64,000 nt of DNA, taken from contig NZ_VFJE01000050.1 in assembly GCF_006385255.1 (NCBI RefSeq), forward strand, positions 239,187 through 303,186, given 5' to 3'. The notes under the pieces were generated by a model that searched no databases, was not told the origin of the DNA, and worked only from the letters and a program-made list of their open reading frames with translations. The translations under genes and the position numbers were made by a program. The DNA is from Flavobacterium microcysteis (GTDB lineage Bacteria; Bacteroidota; Bacteroidia; Flavobacteriales; Flavobacteriaceae). Shown piece after piece: positions 53,618-61,064 of this stretch (position 1 is its first letter; each line of letters opens with the position of its first letter).

Positions 53618-56600
53618 TTAAATCATTTCCATCAATTCCAGAGCTTTCCTAACCGACTTGACATTCTCAAAAGTCAGTAGAAGGCGTAGGCCGTTTTTGG
53701 TTTCTTTCTCTTTCATCTTGCAAAGATTTCCGTTGCGTTGCACAAACTGCAATACTTTATGGAACTGGTTTGATGTGTAATATTCTGATTGCTGGTCTGA
53801 AACAAAATAGGCTACCATTTTGCCTTGTTTCAGTACAAGCTTTTCTATTCCTAAACGGGTTGCAATCCATTTGATGCGGATGCTGTTTAGCAAGGCGATG
53901 GCTTGTTTTGGCAAAGCTCCGAATCTGTCGATTAACTTTTTTTCGTAAGCCAAAAGTTCTTCTTCATTTTTCACATTGCTCAATTCATTATACAGGTTGA
54001 GCCTTTCGGAAACGTTATTGATGTATTCGTCAGGGAATAGGAGTTCAAAATCAGAATCGATCTGGATTTCTTTTACATATTCTTTTTCAGTGCCTTTGTT
54101 ATCGTCTTCGTATAAATCCTTGAACTCGTTTTCTTTCAATTCCTCAATAGCTTCGTTCATGATTTTTTGATAGGTTTCAAAACCAATTTCATTAATGAAA
54201 CCGCTTTGTTCTCCGCCTAATAAATCTCCTGCACCTCTGATTTCCAAATCTTTCATGGCAATGTTGAATCCGCTTCCCAATTCGCTGAATTGTTCCAACG
54301 CCTGGATTCTCTTTCGAGCATCGTCTGTCATTGAAGAATAAGGTGGCGTGATAAAGTAACAAAATGCTTTTTTGTTGCTTCGTCCTACACGACCACGCAT
54401 CTGGTGCAGGTCTGATAATCCGAAATTGTTAGCATTGTTGATGAATATTGTATTGGCATTTGGAACGTCAAGTCCACTTTCAATGATGGTTGTGGCAACC
54501 AGAACATCAAATTCGCCATTCATAAAGGCAAGCATCAATTCTTCCAGTTTTTTGCCATCCATCTGACCGTGACCTACACCAACTCTTGCTCCGGGAACAA
54601 GGCGCTGTATCATTCCGGCAATTTCCTTGATGTTTTCAATACGGTTATTGATAAAGAAAACCTGGCCGTTTCTTTGTATTTCATAAGAAATAGCATCACG
54701 GATTAGTTCTTCTCCAAATCGTACAACCTGTGTTTCTATAGGATAGCGGTTTGGTGGAGGTGTTGTGATAACCGATAAATCTCGAGCTGCCATTAACGAA
54801 AACTGTAAGGTTCTCGGTATTGGTGTTGCTGTAAGTGTTAGCGTATCGATATTGGTACCGATTGTTTTTAGCTTATCTTTTACGTTGACGCCAAATTTTT
54901 GTTCTTCATCCACGATAAGCAGTCCCAAATCTTTGAATACAACATTTTTATTGACAAGCTGGTGCGTACCAATGATGATATCCAATTTGCCTTCAGCCAA
55001 TTGTTTTAAAGTTTCGGTTTTTTGTTTTGCCGTACGGAATCGATTCAAGTATCCGACAGTAACCGGCATGTCTTTTAAACGTTCTGAAAAAGTCTTGAAG
55101 TGCTGGAAAGCCAGAATTGTTGTCGGAACTAAAATAGCAACTTGCTTACTATTGTCCACCGCTTTGAATGCGGCACGGATAGCGACTTCTGTTTTTCCAA
55201 AACCTACATCACCACAAACCAATCGGTCCATCGGTCGTTCGTTTTCCATATCGGCTTTGACCTCTTGGGTTGCTTTTACCTGATCTGGTGTGTCTTCATA
55301 TATAAACGACGATTCCAATTCGGCTTGAAGATAACTGTCCGGAGCATATTGGTATCCTTTTTCTAATCTTCGTTTTGCATATAATTGGATAAGATTGAAT
55401 GCAATGTGTTTTACTCTGGCCTTGGTTTTTTGCTTCAGTATTTTCCACGCATTAGAACCCAGCTTGTATATTTTTGGCGGAGTTCCGTCTTTTCCATTAA
55501 ATTTCGAAATTTTATGTAGGGAATGGATACTTACATATACGATGTCATTATCGGCATAGACCAATTTAATAGCTTCCTGCGTTTTTCCTTCGACTTGAAT
55601 TTTCTGCAAGCCTCCAAATTTCCCAATTCCATGGTCAATATGGGTTACATAATCGCCAACGGAAAGCGTATTCAGTTCTTTTAGGGTAATGGTCTGTTTT
55701 TTAGAATAACCGTTTTTGATGCTGAACTTATGGTAACGTTCAAAAATCTGGTGATCTGTATAACAGGCTATTTGGTTTTCTTCATCGATGAATCCCTGGT
55801 ATAAAGGGAAAACGATGGTATGGTACTGTTTCCGTATGTTTTCGCTATTGGCTTCATCCAACGATTCAAAAATATCATGGAAACGTTTTGCCTGCTGTTC
55901 ATTGGAACAGAAAATAAAATTTTTGTATCCGTTAAAGTGATTATCGTTGAGGTTGTTCAGCAATAAATCAAATTGTTTATTGAAAGAAGGCTGTGGCTGG
56001 ATATGGAATTCGAATGTCTTTTGCGTTTTAAAAATAGCTCTCGAGCTAACTTCAGCAATCGTAAAATCCAATGCTTTTCTGATAAAGGCTTCCTGATTAA
56101 GGAACAATTCTTCAGGAGCGATATGGTTTACGGTTGACTGCATTGAGCCAAAGATTTCTTTTGCCTTTCCAAAAAGCTGATCCAACTTTGAAAAAAGAAG
56201 TTCTGTATTCTGGATAAAAAGAACGGTCTTTTCATTGATGTAATTCAAAAAACTTTCCCGATTTTCCTGAAAGAATTTGTTTTCGACATTCGGGATAATC
56301 GTAATTTTTTTCTGCTTTTCGATAGACAATTGTGTCTCAACATCAAAAGTTCGGATACTGTCTACTTCGTTTCCGAAAAATTCAATACGGAAAGGATTTT
56401 CATTCGAAAACGAGAATACATCGAGAATACCTCCACGAACTGAGAATTCTCCCGGTTCAGTAATAAAGTCAACACGTTTGAATTCGTATTCGAATAATAC
56501 TTCGTTTATAAAATCGATAGAGATTTGATCGCCTACAGCAACTTTAAGTGTGTTTTTGTCTAATTCTTTTCGTGTAACTACCTTTTCAAAAAGTGCTTCC

Positions 56601-56971
56601 GGATAGGTTACGATAACTGCCGGTTTTTTTCTGGAATTGATTCTGTTCAAAACCTCGGCGCGAAGCAAGACACTGGCATTGTCCGTTTCTTCAATTTGGT
56701 AGGGACGACGATAGGATCCCGGATAAAAAAGAACATCTTCTTCACCAATGAGCTGCTCTAAGTCGTTCAGGTAATAAGCGGCTTCTTCCTTGTCCTGAAG
56801 GATAAGAAGGTATGGAAGTTCGCTTTTTTCGAACAATGAGGCCACAACAAAAGAAAGAGAAGATCCTATAAGACCCTTGATCTGAATTTTGTTTTCCCTT
56901 ACGGCAAGATTTTCAGAAATCTGCTTGATTTTTGGATTGCCGGCGTATGTTTTTAGAATATGCGGTTTCAA
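53618..56971 (-). CDS. mfd: Transcription-repair coupling factor Mfd
   Basis: It removes stalled RNA polymerase at lesions and recruits the UvrABC system. The 1117 residues show an N-terminal UvrB-like module, the RNA-polymerase-interacting CarD-like domain (LSVGDYVTHIDHGIGKFGG in pieces, about 438), Walker A GDVGFGKTE (about 590), the DEEQ box (about 685) and a C-terminal regulatory domain. It lies six bases after an upstream lipoprotein gene. Confidence 0.97.
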   Translation of the reverse strand: MKPHILKTYAGNPKIKQISENLAVRENKIQIKGLIGSSLSFVVASLFEKSELPYLLILQDKEEAAYYLNDLEQLIGEEDVLFYPGSYRRPYQIEETDNASVLLRAEVLNRINSRKKPAVIVTYPEALFEKVVTRKELDKNTLKVAVGDQISIDFINEVLFEYEFKRVDFITEPGEFSVRGGILDVFSFSNENPFRIEFFGNEVDSIRTFDVETQLSIEKQKKITIIPNVENKFFQENRESFLNYINEKTVLFIQNTELLFSKLDQLFGKAKEIFGSMQSTVNHIAPEELFLNQEAFIRKALDFTIAEVSSRAIFKTQKTFEFHIQPQPSFNKQFDLLLNNLNDNHFNGYKNFIFCSNEQQAKRFHDIFESLDEANSENIRKQYHTIVFPLYQGFIDEENQIACYTDHQIFERYHKFSIKNGYSKKQTITLKELNTLSVGDYVTHIDHGIGKFGGLQKIQVEGKTQEAIKLVYADNDIVYVSIHSLHKISKFNGKDGTPPKIYKLGSNAWKILKQKTKARVKHIAFNLIQLYAKRRLEKGYQYAPDSYLQAELESSFIYEDTPDQVKATQEVKADMENERPMDRLVCGDVGFGKTEVAIRAAFKAVDNSKQVAILVPTTILAFQHFKTFSERLKDMPVTVGYLNRFRTAKQKTETLKQLAEGKLDIIIGTHQLVNKNVVFKDLGLLIVDEEQKFGVNVKDKLKTIGTNIDTLTLTATPIPRTLQFSLMAARDLSVITTPPPNRYPIETQVVRFGEELIRDAISYEIQRNGQVFFINNRIENIKEIAGMIQRLVPGARVGVGHGQMDGKKLEELMLAFMNGEFDVLVATTIIESGLDVPNANTIFINNANNFGLSDLHQMRGRVGRSNKKAFCYFITPPYSSMTDDARKRIQALEQFSELGSGFNIAMKDLEIRGAGDLLGGEQSGFINEIGFETYQKIMNEAIEELKENEFKDLYEDDNKGTEKEYVKEIQIDSDFELLFPDEYINNVSERLNLYNELSNVKNEEELLAYEKKLIDRFGALPKQAIALLNSIRIKWIATRLGIEKLVLKQGKMVAYFVSDQQSEYYTSNQFHKVLQFVQRNGNLCKMKEKETKNGLRLLLTFENVKSVRKALELMEMI

Positions 56972-56977
56972 ATTGTA

Positions 56978-57637
56978 CTATTGACTTTTTTGTTTTGGAT
57001 TTAAGGTTGGGGTAATGCCTCCTTGTTGTGTGGTATTGCTTGGTTTTGGAAGGTTTTCTGGTTTTGATTGTGGTTTTTGCAAGGAATCTTTTGCAATGGA
57101 ACGCAGCATTTCTGCTTCTCCGTCTTCCAGGCGGATTTCGCTTTTTCTAACAATTTCTTCCATTTGGGATTGCAATGAGGCAATTTCTTCATTGACTTCA
57201 GGAATTGCCTTTATGACTTTCTGCTCTTGTATTTGGTTTAGATTTATAAACAAATCAAGTGAGCGCACTTTTGTGATTAGCGTCATGATACGGCTCTTAA
57301 CTTCTGGCTTGTCGAAAGCAGCCGGAATATGGTTATTCAAATCCATGGCTTTTTGAGACAATGTTTTTGCCTTTTGCTGAAAAGCGCCAATAGAGCTTTT
57401 AGGCTTTTGTTGCAGTTCTGTCATAAAAAGTCGCCATTCGCTCCAATTCTGAATGATGCTCCCAACTGCAGGACTCATTGGCTGCGGATTAAAATTCCAC
57501 GCTTTGTCTATAGAAGCAAAAATTTGCTCATTTTTTTTGGTGTCTTTTGCATTGGCTTCCAGTCGGGCTGCTTCGTCATCCTTACAGGAAACTAAAAAGC
57601 AAAACAGAACCAGCATGATATAGGAATAGATTTTCAT
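56978..57637 (-). CDS. Lipoprotein of unknown function with helical domain
   Basis: The start at 57637 (MKIYSYIMLVLFCFLVSC) gives a standard lipobox, so the longer frame to 57751 is rejected. The 219 residues are mostly charged helix with the segment LYINLNQIQ-like DLFINLNQIQEQKVIKAI, and a Pro/Gln/Asn-rich disordered tail of about 40. No family is recognised. The gene is tightly coupled to mfd (six-base gap). Confidence 0.8.
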   Translation of the reverse strand: MKIYSYIMLVLFCFLVSCKDDEAARLEANAKDTKKNEQIFASIDKAWNFNPQPMSPAVGSIIQNWSEWRLFMTELQQKPKSSIGAFQQKAKTLSQKAMDLNNHIPAAFDKPEVKSRIMTLITKVRSLDLFINLNQIQEQKVIKAIPEVNEEIASLQSQMEEIVRKSEIRLEDGEAEMLRSIAKDSLQKPQSKPENLPKPSNTTQQGGITPTLNPKQKSQ

Positions 57638-57654
57638 AGAGTAATTTTGAAATG

Positions 57655-57662
57655 CAAAGTTA
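57655..57662 (-). promoter_or_regulatory. Putative -7 element for the lipoprotein-mfd unit
   Basis: TAACTTTG on the minus strand matches TAnnTTTG, 18 bases before the chosen start. A TTTT run 17 bases further is the best -33 candidate. Confidence 0.5.
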
Positions 57663-57878
57663 GCAAACAATTGTGTAAGAAAACGAGAGCTAGATACGGC
57701 ATATTCATAAAACTTCACTAAAATTTCAGGATTTGCCCAATGAATAATCATTAGTTAATGAGACGATTACGAATTGTAAATTGTGAAATCCTGATTTTTG
57801 CTATGCAATAATCACAAATCTTTCATATTTCATTCCGAAATCAAACTGACCAAAGCAAAATTTGTTTTTCGAAATCGT

Positions 57879-57886
57879 TATATTTG
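57879..57886 (+). promoter_or_regulatory. Putative -7 element for the threonine-dehydrogenase-like gene
   Basis: TATATTTG matches TAnnTTTG. It places transcription start near 57893 and supports the ATG at 57907 over the longer frame from 57862. Confidence 0.5.
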
Positions 57887-57906
57887 TCCAACAAAAAACA
57901 GGTGAA

Positions 57907-58848
57907 ATGCATGCAAAAATCTTAATTATTGGGGCTTGTGGCCAAATAGGAACAGAGTTGACAAAAAAGCTTCGTAGCCAATACGGCAAGGACGCTGTAA
58001 TCGCATCGGATGTGCGAAAAGGAAGTCCTGAATTTGTAAATTCCGGTCCGTTTGAGGTTGTAAATGCCTTGGATTTTAACCAGGTAGAAACCGTAATTGA
58101 GAAATACCAAATTGAAGATGTTTATCTGATGGCTGCCTTGCTTTCTGCAACTGCAGAAAAGAACCCTGCTTTTGCCTGGGATTTGAACATGAATTCTCTT
58201 TTTCACGTGTTGAATTTGGCGAAGGCTGGGAAAATTAAAAAAATATTCTGGCCGTCGAGTATTGCGGTTTTTGGACCAACAACTCCAAAAGACGATACGC
58301 CTCAATATACGGTTATGGAACCTTCTACCGTTTATGGAATCAGCAAGCAGTCTGGTGAAAGATGGTGCGAATATTACCATAACATTTTTGGAGTAGACGT
58401 TCGAAGCATCCGTTATCCGGGATTAATCAGCTGGTCGACTCCTCCGGGAGGTGGTACAACAGATTATGCGGTTGATATTTACTACAAAGCGTTAAGCGAT
58501 AAAAAATACGAATGTTTTCTATCTGAAAACACAGAATTGCCAATGATGTATATGGATGATGCCATTCGTGCAACAATGAGCATTATGGAAGCGCCAAAAG
58601 AAAGTATAAAAATCCGTTCTTCTTATAATTTGGCTGGAATCAGTTTTACACCAAAAGAAATTGCAGCCGAAATAAAAAAACATATTCCTGATTTTTCAAT
58701 TTCGTATGAACCCGATTTCAGACAGAAAATTGCTGATAGCTGGCCTTCTAGTATTGATGATTCGTATGCAAGAAAAGATTGGGGCTGGAAACATGAATTT
58801 GATTTGGAAAGCATGACAAAAGATATGCTGGAACATTTATCAAAATAG
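57907..58848 (+). CDS. L-threonine 3-dehydrogenase, SDR type
   Basis: The 313 residues have the NAD-binding loop GACGQIG (9-15) and the extended-SDR active site with tyrosine and lysine in VYGISKQSGERW (about Y143, K147), preceded by WPSSIAVFG. The sequence, including PGLISWSTPPGGGTTDYA in pieces, fits the epimerase-like threonine dehydrogenases that make 2-amino-3-ketobutyrate from threonine. No kbl (glycine C-acetyltransferase) gene is adjacent. It is monocistronic, with promoter and terminator. Confidence 0.9.
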   Translation: MHAKILIIGACGQIGTELTKKLRSQYGKDAVIASDVRKGSPEFVNSGPFEVVNALDFNQVETVIEKYQIEDVYLMAALLSATAEKNPAFAWDLNMNSLFHVLNLAKAGKIKKIFWPSSIAVFGPTTPKDDTPQYTVMEPSTVYGISKQSGERWCEYYHNIFGVDVRSIRYPGLISWSTPPGGGTTDYAVDIYYKALSDKKYECFLSENTELPMMYMDDAIRATMSIMEAPKESIKIRSSYNLAGISFTPKEIAAEIKKHIPDFSISYEPDFRQKIADSWPSSIDDSYARKDWGWKHEFDLESMTKDMLEHLSK

Positions 58849-58860
58849 GATATAGCAAAT

Positions 58861-58890
58861 AAAAAAACCGTTGAATTTCAACGGTTTTTT
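58861..58890. terminator. Bidirectional terminator
   Basis: AAAAAACCGTTGAA / TTCAACGGTTTTTT stem between the threonine-dehydrogenase-like gene and the convergent SnoaL-like gene. Confidence 0.9.
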
Positions 58891-58899
58891 TATTTATTT

Positions 58900-59409
58900 T
58901 TATTTCTTCTTTAGTCTTTCAATCAGCTTGTCTTCAATTGGTGTTTTGACCTTGATGACTTCGTCTATAACATCATTTGGAACAGTTGTAGACAGTACAT
59001 AGTGTCTAATCATCCATTTTCCGTTTATTTTTTCCAGAACACCCGAGCCTCTGCATATTTTCATTTGGGTATTCAAAAGCTCATCAAACCAGGCGAGTTT
59101 ACCGTCATCGCTCAAAAAGATATTTCTTTCCAAAGCTTTGAAGTCCCATGCTGTTCCTTTATCAAAATAAGGTTTGGCAAAAGCTTCGAATTCTTTTTTG
59201 TTCCAGTTTTCTGTTGCGTCAGTTCCTATATAAATGGAGTTTTCGGTGAGTTTACCAAAATAACCATCGAAATCAGCCCGGCCAGCGGCGGCATGCCACT
59301 CATCCAGAAGTTTTGTGATTTTTTCTTTTTCCAGGTTGTCTGCTGGTTTCTTTTGCCCGTAGACCGTAACGGTTGCAATCAGAAAAAGGAGAAGTACTGT
59401 TTTTTTCAT
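58900..59409 (-). CDS. Exported SnoaL/NTF2-like protein
   Basis: The 169-residue protein has a signal peptide (ending TVYGQ, about 19) and a cone-shaped NTF2-like fold: EWHAAAGRADFDGYFGKLTE (in pieces), IYIGTDATENWNKKEFEAF and the final RHYVLSTTVPNDVIDEVI. SnoaL_3-type proteins are often of unknown function. The interior WAFD-type residues suggest a small-molecule pocket. The Vsr-like gene lies 42 bases upstream on the same strand. Confidence 0.85.
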   Translation of the reverse strand: MKKTVLLLFLIATVTVYGQKKPADNLEKEKITKLLDEWHAAAGRADFDGYFGKLTENSIYIGTDATENWNKKEFEAFAKPYFDKGTAWDFKALERNIFLSDDGKLAWFDELLNTQMKICRGSGVLEKINGKWMIRHYVLSTTVPNDVIDEVIKVKTPIEDKLIERLKKK

Positions 59410-59451
59410 CTGTGTTTTTATTTTAAAGATAGGAAAATTACGGTTGGTTTT

Positions 59452-59901
59452 TTATTTAGTAGGAGAATCTTTATAATAGATTCTTTTATGAATGTTTTCA
59501 ATTTCTTTTTCGATTGTTCTGACGGTAGTATATAGTTTCCTTTTTACATCTTTGCTCCAGAATCGGAGTACAATCCATCCTTTTGAGGTTAGGTATTCGT
59601 TGACGATTTTGTCCCGATTTCTATTTCTTTCAATTTTGGCAATCCAAAACTCTTTATTAGTGTCGAGTCGTTCTCGTGTACTTTCCCAATCTTTGCCATG
59701 AAAGAATTCTCCATCAACAAAAATGGCGATTCTATACCTTTTGAACGAAAGATCCGGAGTTCCAAAAATAGTCCTATCATGTTTTCTGTATCGGTGTCCA
59801 CGACGCCATAATGCTTTAGCCAAAAGTCGTTCTTCTTTGGTATCCTTGCTTTTGATGGCACGCATGATTTTGCTTCGTATCTCTTTTGTGAAGATATCCA
59901 T
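59452..59901 (-). CDS. Very short patch repair (Vsr)-like endonuclease, cysteine-free
   Basis: The start at 59901 (MDIFTKEIRSKIMRAIKSKDT) matches Vsr N-termini. The longer frame to 60033 has no homologous character. The 149 residues have catalytic-type D50 (FGTPDLSF), the FVDGEFFHGKDW region with H68, and the GWIVLRFWSKDV strand. Vsr nicks next to T:G mismatches made by 5-methylcytosine deamination. The protein contains no cysteine, so the zinc site of classical Vsr is missing. No dcm-type methylase gene is nearby. Confidence 0.85.
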   Translation of the reverse strand: MDIFTKEIRSKIMRAIKSKDTKEERLLAKALWRRGHRYRKHDRTIFGTPDLSFKRYRIAIFVDGEFFHGKDWESTRERLDTNKEFWIAKIERNRNRDKIVNEYLTSKGWIVLRFWSKDVKRKLYTTVRTIEKEIENIHKRIYYKDSPTK

Positions 59902-60003
59902 TCTAAAAACTATTTGTGGCGCTAGTTTTTGAAGGCTTATATAAGAGAATGGATAGGGAGTAGGTAAGCGCAGTAAGATAACTGCTAAATTAGGTAAAAA
60001 AGA

Positions 60004-60027
60004 AACGCAGGTCAATTGACCTGCGTT
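60004..60027. terminator. Terminator after the PorP/SprF-type gene
   Basis: AACGCAGGTC / GACCTGCGTT stem with a 4-nt AATT centre, 22 bases beyond the PorP/SprF stop on the minus strand, followed by TTTTTT on that strand. Confidence 0.8.
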
Positions 60028-60048
60028 CTTCAATGTGTTATATATTCT

Positions 60049-60993
60049 TTAAAAAGTACAAGGACAGTTGCTTACTCCTTGGAAAATATCAAGACCAAGT
60101 GTAATCATATGCGTACCGCTGTTGTATGCCAGCAGCTCGTTGGTGGTGAGCTGATAGGAATAGGCAAAGTAAAAGTTTGATTTTTTAAATCCTGCCATAG
60201 GTCCTATGTTTATAGGTTCCATCATTTGGTCATTCAGGAAACGGTAGCTTAAACCGGCCCAATAATAATCGTCATTATTGTTTTTCCAACGTAGTTTTAC
60301 ATTCAGGTCTGTTGAGGAACGTCCATCACTTTCGAAATATTGTACATAAGCAGAAGGCTCTACTTCAAAGGCGCTGTTTCGGTTTTCTCTAAAGACATAA
60401 CCGGTATAAAACTGATAATTTCGAAGTTTTCCAGGTTCATTGATATTGAACTTGTCCAGGTTTTTATTTAGGAGGTTACTGGCATTGAAACTAAAATAAA
60501 AATCCTGAAAACGATATAATACAGATACATCAAAGTTGTGGTTGATGACAGCCCTGTCATCTTTTACGCCGATATCGGGAACATTGAAATTTTCAATTTC
60601 AAGTCGGAATTGGTTTAGGTTATAGGAAATACCTAAAGACAGGAATTGGTCGTAATATTTATCCAAAATAAGGTGGTGTGCAAACGAAAACTTGCCTCCA
60701 TATTGGCGTGTATTCCCGTTTTTGTCATTATAAAGAAATATTCCGATTCCTGAATTATCCGCAATCCTCATGTCGGCTGCCAACGATTGCATATCCGGGG
60801 CATCTTTAACTCCAACCCATTGTGTCAGGCCGTTCATTCGAATCTTCACATTGTCGCCTATTCCTGCATATGATGGCGAAATAACAAACGGGTTATCTGC
60901 CAGATATTGGGTGAAGGTAGGTATCGACAATTCTTGAGAATGCAATGTCTGTATTGTCAAGAAAATCAACAGAAGGTGATATATTTTTTTCAT
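60049..60993 (-). CDS. PorP/SprF-family outer-membrane protein
   Basis: The 314 residues begin with a signal peptide (KKIYHLLLIFLTIQTLHS) and then the family start PTFTQYLADNPFVISPSYAGIG (in pieces). The rest alternates strands as in an outer-membrane barrel. PorP/SprF proteins pair with individual large T9SS substrates and help secrete or anchor them. It follows the adhesin gene on the same strand, which is the classical SprB-SprF arrangement, so the adjacent repeat protein is the likely client. Confidence 0.93.
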   Translation of the reverse strand: MKKIYHLLLIFLTIQTLHSQELSIPTFTQYLADNPFVISPSYAGIGDNVKIRMNGLTQWVGVKDAPDMQSLAADMRIADNSGIGIFLYNDKNGNTRQYGGKFSFAHHLILDKYYDQFLSLGISYNLNQFRLEIENFNVPDIGVKDDRAVINHNFDVSVLYRFQDFYFSFNASNLLNKNLDKFNINEPGKLRNYQFYTGYVFRENRNSAFEVEPSAYVQYFESDGRSSTDLNVKLRWKNNNDDYYWAGLSYRFLNDQMMEPINIGPMAGFKKSNFYFAYSYQLTTNELLAYNSGTHMITLGLDIFQGVSNCPCTF

Positions 60994-61025
60994 TTTGTAT
61001 TTGTTTTTGGGGCACTTTAATTAAA

Positions 61026-61053
61026 ACCGTTCCTATCCATTTCGATAGGAACG
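61026..61053. terminator. Terminator between adhesin and PorP/SprF genes
   Basis: CCGTTCCTATC / GATAGGAACGG stem with a 6-nt loop, then TTTT on the minus strand. It may attenuate rather than fully separate transcription of the PorP/SprF gene. Confidence 0.75.
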
Positions 61054-61064
61054 GCTTTTCTCAT

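Noticed and set aside
57638..57751. 38-residue extension of the lipoprotein upstream of mfd
   Set aside because: The ATG at 57637 gives a standard lipoprotein signal. The extension would bury it and covers the promoter.
59902..60033. 44-residue extension of the Vsr-like protein
   Set aside because: Family proteins start at the MDIF... methionine. The extension covers the terminator at 60004-60027.
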